Origin: Antedon mediterranea
Taxonomy: Eukaryota > Echinodermata > Crinoidea > Comatulida > Antedonidae
Direction of reading: 5' to 3'
Assembly (NCBI RefSeq): GCF_964355755.1
Contig: NC_092680.1
Span: forward strand, 2,519,001-2,583,000
Length of the DNA stretch: 64,000 bases
Below, one piece after another: positions 11,762-24,068 of this stretch (positions within the stretch are counted from its first letter, which is position 1; the number at the start of each line of letters is the position of its first letter). A program made the translations under genes and the position numbers. The notes beneath the pieces were generated by a model. It saw only the letters and a program-made list of their open reading frames with translations, had not been told where the DNA came from and did no database searches.

Positions 11762-14700
11762 TCATTCCACCTGACAACAACGGGTTGCGCATAAACACCA
11801 GCGAGAAGGCTTTACGAATCCTTTCTTTACAGGTTTTCCCATTAAAAAAAGTTCTTGATCTGAAATTAAATACAAAATTACCGGCTGCGGTGAGTCTATT
11901 GATTACATTATCGAATCTATGCACAGTTATCTTATTCTTTCATCGTGGAATCTCCCGGTTCATAGAAACATATAAGTCCTGGTTTATCTAAAGCTCTGTC
12001 TGCGCTATCAAACTAGTTTGACCAAAAAAGTGTGATGTGACCAAAAAAGTGTGATGTGCCCAAAACGTGGTTGTGATATGACATCATCATGTCCATATAT
12101 GGGCACATCACATATTTTTTTGATAGCGTAGACAGAGCTTTATATAATGAATTATGTGGTGTACGGCTGCGATGTGTCTATAGTGTAGCCATAATAGCCA
12201 TTTGTGAATGAGTATGAGTATTACTCCAGAAACCCAGTTCATTATTCGAAAAAGAGTAGGGGGTTACCCCGGTGAACTGGTTCACACAATAGCCCCTGTA
12301 TCAGTACCCCCTATCTGATAGGACAGTGATTAATTCACTATTGGTAATTCTTGGCCACATTGCCTAAAGACATAAAATAAAAAAATAAAAATTAAATATA
12401 CCTGTTACGATTTGTTTTTCTTCTGATTCCAACTCACGCATTAATGATTGTATACTTCTAATATCTCTGAAATTACAAACAAATGTAGTTGATTACTTAA
12501 TCTATAATATTCAGTAAAACAAATGAATGCTGTTCGAAGGGTTGAACACTATTTTACGTCAGTCTCATCAAATAAAAAGAATTGACAAATGCCGATATTT
12601 TGTAACCGAGCAGTTGGATGATGACAACAGTTATTCATTGTGTTTGTAAAGCTCTGTCTACACTATCAAACTAGTTTGACAAAAAAACATTGTGATGTGC
12701 CCAAACATGTTAGTGATATGCCCAAATATGGAAGTGATATGACATAATCATGTCCATATATGGGCACATTATTTTGTCACATAAAGTTTGATAGTGTAGA
12801 CAAGGCTTAATAACAAAATATTTCATTCTACACTCTTGTTTGCCTATTTATCCCCATCACCCTGATAGTTTGCCTATTTATCCCTATCATACCCTGGCCG
12901 TTTGTCTATTTATCCCCATCACCCTGATAGTTTGCCTATTTATCCCTATCATACATACCCTGGCCGTTTGTCTATTTATCCCCATCACCCTGATAGTTTG
13001 CCTATTTATCCCTATCATACCCTGGCCGTTTGTCTATTTATCCCCATCACCCTGATAGTTTGCCTATTTATCCCTATCATACCCTGGCCGTTTGTCTATT
13101 TATCCCCATCACCCTGATAGTTTGCCTATTTATCCCTATCATACCCTGGCCGTTTGTCTATTTATCCCCATCACCCTGATAGTTTGCCTATTTATCCCTA
13201 TCATACCCTGGCCGTTTGTCTATTTATCCCCATCACCCTGATAGTTTGCCTATTTATCCCTATCATACCCTGGCCGTTTGTCTATTTATCCCCATCACCC
13301 TGATAGTTTGCCTATTTATCCCTATCATACCCTGGCCGTTTGTCTATTTATCCCCATCACCCTGATAGTTTGCCTATTTATCCCTATCATACCCTGGCCG
13401 TTTGTCTATTTATCCCCATCACCCTGATAGTTTGCCTATTTATCCCTATCATACATACCCTGGCCGTTTGTCTATTTATCCCCATCACCCTGATAGTTTG
13501 CCTATTTATCCCTATCATACCCTGGCCGTTTGTCTATTTATCCCCATCACCCTGATAGTTTGCCTATTTATCCCTATCATACCCTGGCCGTTTGTCTATT
13601 TATCCCCATCACCCTGATAGTTTGCCTATTTATCCCTATCATACCCTGGCCGTTTGTCTATTTATCCCCATCACCCTGATAGTTTGCTTATTTATCCCTA
13701 TCATATCATTCATTCATCTTTTTATTTCGGAATATCATGGTGACATAATATATCCATAGCAAAAGAGAGAAAACAAAATCTTAATCTAAGAGCTCATAGC
13801 ACAAACATATATAAATATATAAAGTAAACAATGCATTCTTGACACATTAAGAACGTGGCGATTAATGGCTATGATCAAAGAATTACTTACGTTCACACAA
13901 TTTTTAAAACTAAAAACAGATTTTTTAATGAACTCATCAAAGGATGGGACGTCATTTAAGAACATCATGCTTGCACTACAATTTCTAGGCTGCTTCAGCA
14001 GCAAACGTAAGGCATTGTTATAACATACTTTCAGTGATCTCAGAGTGCTCTTATTATACCTACACCATCAGGTTGAACAGTACATGCTGACACAGTAACT
14101 CTTAAATAGAAACATTTAGTCGTAGTAGAACATTTTCCAAACTTTCTATTTAGGGAGTTGGCCCTAATGCAAACAAATCGATATTGACGTTTGATGTCAC
14201 TTTCATCACTCAGATTATTACTGATCACATGATCAAGATAGGCATTATCAACGTTTAGAGGTGCCCCATTTAAGGTAATATGTGGAATACCTTTGAGGTT
14301 GCGGACTTTCGGGCAAAATAGCAAGCATTTGGATTTGGTTTCATCAAAAGTAATATCATGGTCACTAGCAAAACCTTCAGTGTCCAATTAGGCTTTGTAA
14401 GCCAGCCACTGACGGAGCCAAAAGAACCAAGTCATCGGCAAAGCTTAGGCAATTCAGTTTAAGACTGTAATTTCACAACCTTCTTTTGACTTAGTCAGTT
14501 CAACAGTTAACGGATCAGTGTACACATTGTAAAGTAAAGGGGACATAACGCCTCCCTGGCGAACCCCATTACGAACTGTGAAAGAATCGGAAACGGAACC
14601 ACCCCACCTCGAACTGTGAAAGAATCGGAAACGGAACCACCCCACCTGACAACAAATTCCTGATTCCTATATCCTGATCGTTTGCCTATTTATCCTATCA

Positions 14701-17700
14701 TCCTGATCATTTGCATATTTATCCGATAAACGTATCGTCTTACTTTGCGACAGCTTCTACGTCATCGAAGCCATTTTGTCTGTTACTGTCGTGACCACCT
14801 GAGGTGTAGTCAGCGTCTTCTGGTGAGAGTAGGTTACGTTTACTTGACTTGCAGATCTTGTTGTTGTCAACTTCAATATGGGGTACTGTACCTGGAAGAA
14901 GATCGGTGTTACCATCTAGAAGTAGAAGAAAAGTTGACGGAACTGAACCAAGACAAGCCTAGGGCTAATGGAGGCAACATCGAGGTCGTTTAAGATGCTA
15001 CCAATGCTAGGAGGGCGATCTCCCTGATCAATGTCAAGGGTCATCTGACTGCTGACAAAGACTTTCTAAAGCTCTGTTTACACTATCAAACTTTATGTGA
15101 CAAAAATGTGATGTGCCCATATATGGAACATGATGATGTCATATCACTACCTTATTTGAGCATATACTACCATATGAGCATATCATTACCAAATTTGGGC
15201 ACATCACACTTTTTTTGTCAAGCTGGCTTGATAGTGTAGCCAGGGCTTTAGAAATTATTTGTGTAGAATATCCGAAATATGTGTATGTCAGTTATAGTCA
15301 GTACCTTGGGACAAAATAAATTATTTGAAAAAAAACCGTATACAACGTTGAAATATTGGAATCAAAAAGTATCAAATCAAAAGTATTTTCCTCTGCTCAT
15401 CCAATCGTTTGAAAAACGTTTTATTTTAGCGTTTTAAAAAACGTTTTAAACGTATAAATAATGGTAGACTCCCGTCTAATTTTATGTCCACGTGTTTTTG
15501 TACCACCTGTACAGGAGTGTTTGTCTGTGTTTAATTTGATATTAGTTGATAAACGTCTCGTTTGAGGAGGTGTGTCTTTGGTGACATCATAAAACACGTT
15601 TGAAATAAATCGATTAAGAAAGACTCTTTCTCATTAAATAGTTGTAAGGTGAACGTGCTTCTTATCGTGTATATATTTAACTCATGGTTTCTCTGTTATT
15701 CTATAGCAATACATCCAAAGTAGTCGAGTGGAAGAATATTCATCGCGTAATAAAATATGCAAATTTAGTAACGCGCGACAATGTCTGCAGACTGTTTTGT
15801 GACCGATATATATGACGATAATGCAATAATAGTACAAATAATGCCATCAACACTGGTGCCCGTAAATTACATATTGAAATTCGCAGGCATGTGCATAGTA
15901 TAATTGTGTCGATTATATACAACGGATTTAAAGGAGAGGAATACGATTGCGCCAGCAAATAGGTCTAAATTCATTACGTATAAAAACGTATACTGTATGC
16001 GATAACTATCTTAACCAATCATCTTCCATTTCCATGATCACATGTTGTTTATTCTTATTGAATTGTTAATTACCTATAATAGTGTACCTTGTCTTTTTTT
16101 TTTTAAATCACCCAGTGACATATTTTATGATATGTGCGTTTAAAATATGCGATATAAATTTATTTTGAAAGAACGCGTCAACTTTTCGCGTTCGTGGATT
16201 TATTTGACGGATTCAAACGCGTTTTGCCTTAATATTTAATAATGGGTGTCTATGTTATATAATAGTTGAATATTGTTGACGCATTGGCTTATAATCTGCA
16301 ATACTTACGATTATGACTGTATAGTATTTTTTTCCTAAATGGCACGTTCTTGTATCTCATCACGTGACGTGGATAGCTTTGTCGCAATTGATGTCGTCAT
16401 TTTTGTATGATTACGTATCAACTGTATTGCTAACTTTAAAGCAGTGGGTTTTTTTTAAGTGTTTGCTAAACATAAATATACACAGGTTGAGGACAAGATA
16501 AAACATTGCGTTCGTGTTTTGACCGTTACAGATGATGACGACAAAGATGATGATATAAGTATTTAAATTGAAGATTGTGTGGGTTGTCATTTGTTCTGTT
16601 TCAAATTACAATTGATACCTTGATAGTAGTAGGCAAATTATACAGGCATTGCATGTGAAACACATGTGATTCTGTATCTATAATTACTAGTAGAAATAGT
16701 ATACAACTATACGAAATAATCAATGTTTATGTGTGAAATTTTTTTTTTCATTTTATTAATTTTAGCAACATTAAAACAATACATAGACTTTGAGTGTGCC
16801 AAGGAGTGGCAAAAGAGGTCGAAGGACCACTGTCGCCATAAGGCGTGCCACACCAGCACTCAAAGCATACAATAAAACATAAAACAATGTAAATAAGTAA
16901 TATAAATACTATGATTATATACATTAAAGAAGCATAGTGTTTTTAAAGTGGTCCATTAACATGTTTTTAAATTGTACCCAACTTCCGCAAACAAAGGCGT
17001 CTGTAATATTGACCGGTAGTGTATTCCACAGACGAATAAATCTGGTTGGGATACAATACTTTCCACTATCAGTTTTGGATGCAAGATGTTTAAAAGTCAG
17101 AACATCCAAATGCCTACAATTGATAATCAACATATTTAAAATAAAACTATTCTGTAATTTATATAATATATTTGTAACAAAAATAACGGTAAAATAATCT
17201 CGATTTGATTCGGCTGTCATCAAATTCAATCTAGTTAATTGGTCAGAATATGGCTGATCTAAGATTCGTTGATCTTAGATCATGAGGTGATTTCATGAGG
17301 TGAAAATATAACAAATTTATATCTTCACCTCATGAAATTATTTTTACCATTTCACTTATTTTTACCATTTCACGAATATAAAACATTCATTATTCGCAAT
17401 CGTCCAATCAAATGACAAGAATCTATTTTGGTGTATAAAAACTAATATTTCGAGCTTACCTTTATTAAGGGGAAAAGCCGCCATTAAACTTCTAGATTTT
17501 CTCATTTCTGCTATCATCAGTTCCATACAGCCGCTAAGTTGAATTACTAACCTACGGAATTCTGGTCTTGTATTTGTCCTAAATTTCAAGAAAATAAGCA
17601 AAAGAACCCTTTCAGACTTGCCAATTCTTACTCTTCTTCTAAATCCACCTCATACAGACCATTACGCATACCATGGAGAGAGGCGTAACTATCCACCCCC

Positions 17701-19381
17701 TCCACCCCCAAATTCAGCTCCACCCTGACAATAAATTTCAGACAATAAAAAAGCTCGCCGCGCGTCTAAACAATGACACGCGCAGATTATTCTAGCCAAC
17801 ACATAACGAGAACTAGAAACTTTTGTGGGATATTGATTATACAATAAATAGGCCTTTACGAACCCTTTTAGATGTGGTGATAGTCTTCCTTTGGCCGATT
17901 TAGCTGCCTCAAAGCACTTCAATCTTGCCTTATTTACATCCTCTCTATGTTCATGGTTATCTTCCGTATCACCAATAGAAATTACTTTCTCTCGAAAATG
18001 CGCTACCTTACAATTAAATTCACGTATAAGCTGAAAAATTAAAAATGGTATTACTTATTTACTGATTGAAATAGATAAATGTTTATTATGCGTTTGGACA
18101 ATCGGCAATTAAGTAGACACTCCAGTAGGCAAAAGGTATTTTATTATCAGCCACCTTGTAGGCTATGCTGCGCCTTCAAATCAAAGGATGACATACACGC
18201 CAATCTACATTTATGAATACTAGAGGTTTGATAGACTTGCCCAAGTCTGTATTTTTTATTGTCTTTTTTATGTTAGTCCACCAGTCGACGTTTCAAATTT
18301 TCAAATAAGTATACGTATGAAACGCCATATGTGCAAAATATTTATCCTTTTACTAATATCAATATAAAGTCAAAACAGACTAGGGGTTATTGTATGAAAT
18401 CCCCAAATTATGATTATGCTTTCAGTAATTCCAATAATGAGCACATCTACACCATATACGTTACATGATTGTGTACGCGCAGTGCATGTATCGGTGTTGA
18501 TGTTTCTTGCACTTTGATAGAACTAACGAGAAACCTGGTGGTTTATTTTTTGTAAAGTCGATCATCATAATACCTGCCTTGATATAAAGTTTCTCTTTTC
18601 CGTTGATGGTTTTGATCATCAAGGAAAGCAAGATTCCCATTCCTGATCATGACGTCATACACTCGCATGTTACTCGACGGATGGTAAAATGATTTCGAAA
18701 ACATCTCTGTGAGATTCATTGGTCCTTTCGGAAATTCATGTTTCCTAATTTTTCGACAAAATCCCCGTATAGCCTATATTAATATTTACTTAGTGAATTT
18801 ATTGAAATTGCTTATTCGTCGATTTTTCTTGATCGCTATTGATTGATTAAAATGTATCAAAATTCTAGGTATAGTAACAGGAGGTAGGCTAAATATGTAA
18901 TCACTAAAACACTGAACACGCGAGTGTCTCGCGACAGTATCGAGTATATCAGTGGCGTAACAGCTATAGGCTCTCACTGCTAAACCCAGGGGCTCCATCT
19001 TATGGAGGCCCTGAGCAGTTTCCAGAGGAAAAACAGGCATTAAGATATGTAGAAAAAAGCTAAAAACACGTACTTTGGATTCCTAAGGCAGGAGCCTCTG
19101 ACCTTTGACCTCTGCGTTACGCCAATCGGCGGTCAATGAATGAATTCTGTTGATTGATTGGTACACATATAGGTATAGTCAATATCACAAGATTAACTGA
19201 TATAAACAAATATAAACAAACGAGTACTTACCTTTTCACATTCATCAACATATATATGAAGTGAGCTTCCGTAGTTAATTTCATCGGTTGTTGTAAAATC
19301 GTAGTGCGATCCTCTGGAGCGACTGATGGACGACCGTAGCGATTGCCTACTACGGCATCGCCCGTTCTTACTTTTACTCAT
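11762..19381 (-). CDS. RGS7BP: R7BP-like regulator of RGS7-family proteins, 6 exons, 248 aa
   Basis: R7BP proteins bind R7-type RGS/G-beta-5 complexes and hold them at the plasma membrane, tuning Gi/o signalling in neurons. Exons: 19381-19232, 18030-17864, 17578-17460, 14891-14744, 12466-12402, 11859-11762. All phases agree and give 249 codons, close to the human 257 aa. Exon 1 is Ser/Arg-rich. Exons 1-2 give VDECEKLIREFNCKVAHFRE then VISIGD, the family signature. Exon 3 gives LSGCMELMIAEMRKSRSLM, which also resembles R9AP. Exon 5 supplies a helical DIRSIQSLMRELESEEKQIV, like the C-terminal helix of vertebrate R7BP. The last exon ends in basic residues plus RWCLCATRCC, fitting palmitoylation-dependent anchoring rather than the R9AP membrane helix. 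The exon 2 donor (GG|GTTCGT) is unusual. Exons 4-6 rest on phase and resemblance, so are less certain than 1-3. Confidence 0.85.
11991..12140. mobile_element. AAGCTC MITE, full length
   Basis: Both terminal repeats are present (AAGCTCTGTCTGCGCTATCA and TGATAGCGTAGACAGAGCTT). Matching T-to-G/A-to-C changes in both arms keep the hairpin paired. It lies in the last R7BP intron. Confidence 0.95.
12195..12330 (+). mobile_element. SINE family B fragment
   Basis: It contains GAGTAGGGGGTTACCCCGGT, then TGGTTCA and TAGCCCCTGT, as at 3855 and 25842. Intronic in R7BP. Confidence 0.6.
12649..12808. mobile_element. AAGCTC MITE, full length
   Basis: Both terminal repeats and the GTGATGTGCCC / GGGCACAT core are present. 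It ends about 30 bp before the 62-bp satellite in R7BP intron 4. Confidence 0.95.
12838..13705. repeat. 62-bp satellite, about 14 near-identical units
   Basis: Each unit holds two related halves, TTTGCCTATTTATCCCTATC and TTTGTCTATTTATCCCCATC, joined by ATACCCTGGCCG and ACCCTGATAG. Two units carry an extra CATA, at 12951 and 13451, exactly 500 bp apart (eight units plus 4 bp). This shows a block duplication inside the array. It lies in R7BP intron 4. Frames across it are repeat artefacts. Confidence 0.98.
13706..14668 (-). pseudogene. Broken non-LTR retrotransposon (reverse transcriptase fragment)
   Basis: On the minus strand, 14645-14454 reads NGVRQGGVMSPLLYNVYTDP, a reverse transcriptase motif. 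It is followed by LSFADDLVLLAPS, the catalytic FADD box, at about 14455-14400, and then by the FDETKSKCLLF segment. A later part at 14004-13850 (NCSASMMFLNDVPSFDEFIK) matches the usual LINE C-terminus. Stops and frame changes separate these pieces. A 38-bp tandem duplication (ACTGTGAAAGAATCGGAAAC) lies at about 14570-14645. The motifs suggest a CR1/L2/Rex-like clade, but I cannot place it further. Confidence 0.85.
14672..14727. repeat. Outlying degenerate units of the 62-bp satellite
   Basis: CCTGATCGTTTGCCTATTTATCC and a second half-unit resemble the array that ends at 13705 on the other side of the LINE fragment. They stop about 17 bp before R7BP exon 4. Confidence 0.75.
15069..15248. mobile_element. 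AAGCTC MITE, full length
   Basis: Both terminal repeats are present, with an extra CATATTTGAGCATAT-type internal segment. It lies in R7BP intron 3. Confidence 0.95.
15250..16735. other. R7BP intron 3 interior
   Basis: AT-rich sequence between a MITE and a LINE tail. I see no exon, and no clear repeat beyond short runs of AAAACGTTTT type near 15415-15450. Confidence 0.4.
16741..17229 (-). pseudogene. 3' end of a non-LTR retrotransposon
   Basis: The minus-strand frame 17229-16924 reads YCIPTRFIRLWNTLPVNIT, the conserved C-terminal R..WN.LP motif of LINE ORF2 proteins. After a short 3' UTR it ends in a poly(A) run, seen as T9 on the plus strand at 16740-16748. The copy is truncated at its 5' side. 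Confidence 0.8.
17256..17338. repeat. Two small hairpins in R7BP intron 3
   Basis: GATCTAAGAT (17256 on) pairs with ATCTTAGATC, and ATTTCATGAGGTGAA (17290-17304) pairs with TTCACCTCATGAAAT (17324-17338). They sit between the LINE tail and exon 3. They may be remnants of a foldback element. Confidence 0.6.
18950..19131. mobile_element. CAGTGGCGTAAC repeat, copy 1
   Basis: It opens with CAGTGGCGTAACAGCTAT and closes with GCGTTACGCCAAT, which is near-inverted. The interior AAACCCAGG-GGCTCC is shared with a copy at 34016-34180. It lies in R7BP intron 1. Confidence 0.65.
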
Positions 19382-20024
19382 TCAAGACTACGACACTCGT
19401 ACATCCACGGTGATAATTCGCGACGTGGCGTTCACTTTTTTGTCAATATCAGTTCTATAAAACTATCCAACCAATGGCAAAAGATAAGATGTTTTGATCA
19501 ATGAATCAATGTATTCTAGAAATTCTAATTGTACGGCTCCTCATTGCATTCAGGCTGAGTCAAATAATCTATAAATCGGTCGTGTTTTAGCATTGGATAA
19601 TAAAAGTGCCCTTTTTCCATATCTTTAGCAAACACTACTACGATAGCTTATACAATTGCTCTGAAATTGTTGTATCGAGAGAGAAAATGAACCGTTGACT
19701 TTGCCTATGTACTACGTCATACACATCAATATTTGTAGTAATTTATTTGCACCCGCAGATGTTCTTAGTAAGTAAGTCTTCGCCAGGTAGTTTCGATCAT
19801 AATTAAGGCCAGTGGGTTAAGTAACCTTCCCCGTGTACTTAAATTACGCATCGAGTATATCCATAATAAATGTTTACTATCTAGCTTGAAACAATTATCT
19901 GAAAAATAAAAGGTATAGAATATTTTATTTAAGCCTGTGACATTTTTTCAAATCGGTTATAGTTGTATTTGTGTTTTTTTACATCAGAAATGTGGAAATA
20001 ACTATACATAGCTACATAATGCTT

Positions 20025-20158
20025 GGTTCCTGTTGGAGACGCAACACAAGGACGTAACGCAACGTAGATTTGGATTATTCGAACTGTCTCTTGTCATTGG
20101 TCAAACACGCTTGCGTTGCGTTTACGTCCTTGCGTTACGTCCTTGCGGTAACCAAAGC
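20025..20158. mobile_element. MITE with GCTTSGTTCYCAC ends, copy 2
   Basis: GCTTGGTTCCTGTTGGAGACGC at the left faces an inverted GCAAGGACGTAACGC and GGTTACC at the right. ACGTAACGCAACG-type motifs recur inside. It is related to the element at 8820-8999. Confidence 0.6.
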
Positions 20159-20242
20159 TGCGATCTTCTCTGTGTTCTAAATTAATCGTTAATTAATCAG
20201 TGAGCAAAGATAAACACTTACCGTTGTATTGACCGAAGACCA

Positions 20243-20408
20243 AATCAAACTTTATGTGACAAAAAAATGTGATGTGCCCATATATGGACATGATGATCTC
20301 ATATCACTACCATATTTAAGTATATCACTACCATATTTAAGTATATCACTACCATATTTGGTCACATCACACGTTTGTCAAACTAGTTTGATAGTGTAGA
20401 CAGAGCTT
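20243..20408. mobile_element. AAGCTC MITE
   Basis: The core and right terminal repeat are complete. The left repeat is shortened. The CCATATTTAAGTATATCACTA segment is duplicated inside. Confidence 0.9.
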
Positions 20409-22705
20409 AACACAAAACTAGTCTGAATATGAGGATGAATTTGACCTTCCAATAATTAAAGATTCTCACTGATCCACCAGTTTGTCCTTCATTACAATGA
20501 TAATTTAATTTAAAAAACAATTATTTTATTGAATGTTAGGCCTACAGCTCAAAGAGCGACGGTGTATGCCTATCTGTGCATGCTGTTGTGGTTCTTAATA
20601 TGAACGCAGGCTTACAGTGAACAACTGAATAAAATCGATTGCATAATTAAATTCTATGATAAACGGTTATGATGACGAGGACTATAGCAATTACCGTTGG
20701 TCTATTCAATGTGTGTATAACACAGCTTTTGTAGGTTTTTCTCTGGCATCTCTGAACTCTACGTGGATATTGGCCCGGCACCCTAGCCAAAATGTGCACA
20801 GGTTTCTAAATATTCACATTGGCCTCTTAATGTGAACACGGCCTTGGCGTGTGCACACATGACCCAATCTCCTAATCTACGCGACTACTAGCAGCTGTCG
20901 AGTTTAAAAGTAATTCTGTGCGCGTCTAGAAACGTGAGCATGCGTAAAATGACTGCTGCGTAGTCGCATGTGTCACTACTGTGCCACACAACAAAGAACG
21001 CGCGCGCACTTTCAAATGTTGATAATAATAATAATACGCGCGCGTTTACTTTTAGTTAAAACTCCAACGAATACAAATTGGCAAAGAAGAAATTGATAAG
21101 AACAACAATTATTATTACAATTATTTTCTCAGTATGAGGACAAATATTAATACTTTTACCTTGTGACAGGCCGAAAATGATTATCAAGATTAAGAAGATG
21201 AATGCCATAATAGTCATGATGATTAGGGTTGAGAATGAAATCAAAGCAAATAATGATACATTTAAAACAATAGGTCTCTATACTAACATAATTATATAAA
21301 TAAAGGTAATTGTTTTTAACAATATAAGTGAAAGAAAGTACATAGTAATGTTAAATAAAATAATTTATATAATAATATAATAGTCGTAGAAATAATTAAT
21401 GAAATCGACGTTTGATAGTACATACAGCACGCAAATGATATCAATATATCCTACATTATATATTCAAGTACATCAACTGGAGAACTGATATATTATTTGA
21501 ACGAGATTGAGCAACCGTTTCTCTTTTTATTACCGTCTCCTTCTCCTCATCTTCCTCCTACCTTATCGCAATGTATTATCCGGCCAACCGCAGCATCGTC
21601 ATCATTTATATTCCTTATATTTGTGTAATTATTATTCCTCCAAATATTAATACTGATGAAAATTAATATTTTATTTATAACGTTGAAAATATCAAGTGAT
21701 TATACGCTGATGTAATATCGCGGTCATTCTCGTTGTAGACTTTTCCCAGCGTCAATGTATATGTAGAAACAGCAGTCGTACAGTCATTGCTCGGCTCACC
21801 TCATTAACATACTAGTAACCAAGCAATCCATCCATTCTAACACATAATTGTTAAACTAGCGAGGTCGGCATAAGCCGTCCAAATTGACGATCTCACTGTC
21901 GACAATTATTACGCACAATACAACTACATTGTAAACATTAAGCACTGATTTGAATGAAGACACGTCTAATTTCGCCATTTTATTATAGAATATACATTGT
22001 AATTATTAGGCACATATAGGAACGTGCGCATGCGCAGTAATTTCGATATTTTTATATAATAATTGCATTTTGTAACATCAGCCGATAATCATATATGTAT
22101 ATACTTTTTGTGATTGGTGAATCAGCAAATGATTTGCACTCTGAAGGTTGTGTCTATGAAAGAAGTCTGATGAAATGAAATGTAGACCAAATTACAATTG
22201 CTAGTTGATTCCACGAAATGTTGTGAATTGAATAATTATAAAATACCATCGTTGAGGATGATTTTGAAGCAACTTAAGTACGAATTTTTGGAAACCATAT
22301 CTGAATAATAATTAATTTATCGGTAATAAGGTTTCAGGACGCTGAAATAATTGAACACTTTAAATTTCTGTCAAGAGGAAAACACATACTGTATACGGCA
22401 CCTAATCGGGTTCTTTATACAATCTCGAACCCCAAATAATTGATCTCTCAAAAATTAATTTCGGATTCACAAAAAATTTTAAAAATGTTTTTGAAGATTT
22501 CTTCAAGTTATTTCGTACTTTACTCGATTGTTTACCATGTCAGAGAAGGTTTGTTCATGTCCAATGTTCAGGACTACGTATAGCTTATAGTTTATTCTAG
22601 GTTTCTTCAAGTCCGCAAACAATTGTGTGTTAAACGTTAGGTTCAAATACTTACCGTTGTATGGAAAGTTTCCGCAAGTCTACAAAACATGTCACTCCAA
22701 AAGTG

Positions 22706-23340
22706 CATACCTCCGCCTACTCTAAAATTCTCCTACATAAGATTTCACCGACATTCTTTTATTCTCGTGTCTTAATTAATTCTGTGTGTGATTAGGATAA
22801 TTTCACTACAGCCATGTGTATGTGAGTTTGGTGTGATGGTTATGTAACCAGCCTTTCAACTAACAATAGTTTCAGTTGACTAACAATAGAACAGCAACGC
22901 CAAAAACAAACGAGTGAATTTGAAAAGACATAGGTTTTTTAAACCTAATCGTATAAAAAAACCTGCACATTAAATCAAATTATGTTTTAAAATTACAAAT
23001 CACAAATTATAAACTATTGCCTCTTGTACAAAAGTTTTTTGGACAAGTAATTCTCGTGAAAATGCAATTTCAGTTTACTTGTTACTTTAAGACTGCTCGG
23101 CGGTTTTTTAAAATTGTCTCCTATCTTTCAACACCAGCAGGTCTGAAAATAATACTAAAAAGAGGTCCAGAATTGGAACCTGGTCCGGATTGACTCCAAA
23201 ATTGAATGAAGTGGTCATTGACCACATCTGTATTTTCATTTTGGTAAAGATCTTGCAATAACTTTTTGAGTAATCCTGCTAACAAACAAACAGACACCTT
23301 ACGCGATCGACTACATTATACCTCTTTGGTGGAGGTAAAT
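22706..23340 (+). mobile_element. SINE-like repeat family C, copy 2
   Basis: It has the same landmarks as the copy at 2099: ATACCTCCGCCTACTCTAAAAT at the left, a tRNA-like GAGTTTGGTGTGATGGTTATG, and ACCTCTTTGGTGGAGGTAA at the right. The middle differs and is longer, and may include another insertion. Confidence 0.6.
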
Positions 23341-23344
23341 TAAC

Positions 23345-23670
23345 AAAATGACCGTTTAACAACACGTATGTCATGGGTTCGAACCCCACGCTGGTCGTGG
23401 CGGAATAGAGTTAAAGGTATGCAACCACTCTGTTTGGGGTTCACAGAATTATATGTCCCCCTTTCCACCACACATCGTAAGAAGGCACTAGCAATGCACC
23501 TGTTGATGATGTGGTGGGACGGATAACCCCAAGGCTGTGGCGCAGGGCCTTAGTGCTGAGGCAGGGAGAGCACACTTTACATCTTTTTTTGGCTTTCGCC
23601 ACCTGTATTTGATAAATTAAATTATATGTTTAGCACCCTAAATTATAATGTCAGAAAATTTGCAAAAAGA
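23345..23670 (+). mobile_element. tRNA-derived SINE family A, copy 2
   Basis: The head has a box-B match in GGGTTCGAACCCC, and the body is collinear with the minus-strand copy at 7525-7870. It directly follows the family-C repeat. Confidence 0.85.
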
Positions 23671-23767
23671 TACCGATGTCCAGTCAGACTAATCAAATTG
23701 TTAAATGTATGTCGGAGGTTCTTCAGGTCCATAACATGCAAAATGTTTAAAGACTTAAATATCTAAC

Positions 23768-23783
23768 CTAGTAGACAGAGCTT
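23768..23783. mobile_element. Fragment of AAGCTC MITE end
   Basis: TAGTAGACAGAGCTT matches the right terminal repeat only. Confidence 0.45.
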
Positions 23784-24068
23784 TATATATAGCCTCACTC
23801 AAACATTCACTTATTTTTATTGTAATTTTATTCATATTAAAACACTATATATTACAACTTCTTTGAAATATAAATTTCTAACAGTAATGAATTAAATGAT
23901 AAATGAATACGAGACATTAACATTTCTGTTGGAAATTCTTAATAATATGACAAAAATCCAATCCAGATAATCGCTTTCTTTCTTATACCATGAGACAGAT
24001 TCTGTAAAGATATGGTAGATGTGGAAGGAATTGAAGACAGAGATTTTTCCAACTAAAACACAGTTAAA

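Larger units (their letters stand above)
19382..24068. other. Spacer between R7BP and snurportin genes
   Basis: The start should include the R7BP promoter. The end should include the snurportin 3' UTR. Besides the SINEs and MITEs listed I see no coding exon. Short open frames, including one rich in Ile on the minus strand at 21056-21244, have no recognisable protein features. Confidence 0.5.

Noticed and set aside
11721-11924. Minus-strand 67-residue frame starting HRFDNVINRL
   Set aside because: A different frame of the same bases, entered by the acceptor at 11860, gives the phase-correct last exon of R7BP.
12840-13617. Overlapping 71-residue plus-strand frames in the 62-bp array
   Set aside because: Identical frames recur every 62 or 500 bp because the DNA is repeated.
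12838-13705. CRISPR-like regularly spaced repeat
   Set aside because: Units are contiguous and nearly identical, with no variable spacers, and the context is an animal intron.
14745-14993. Plus-strand 82-residue Arg/Cys-rich frame
   Set aside because: It is antisense to R7BP exon 4, which has good splice sites and correct phase.
20501-22700. Possible additional gene between R7BP and snurportin
   Set aside because: Only short AT-driven frames were seen, with no splice-linked exons or domain motifs.
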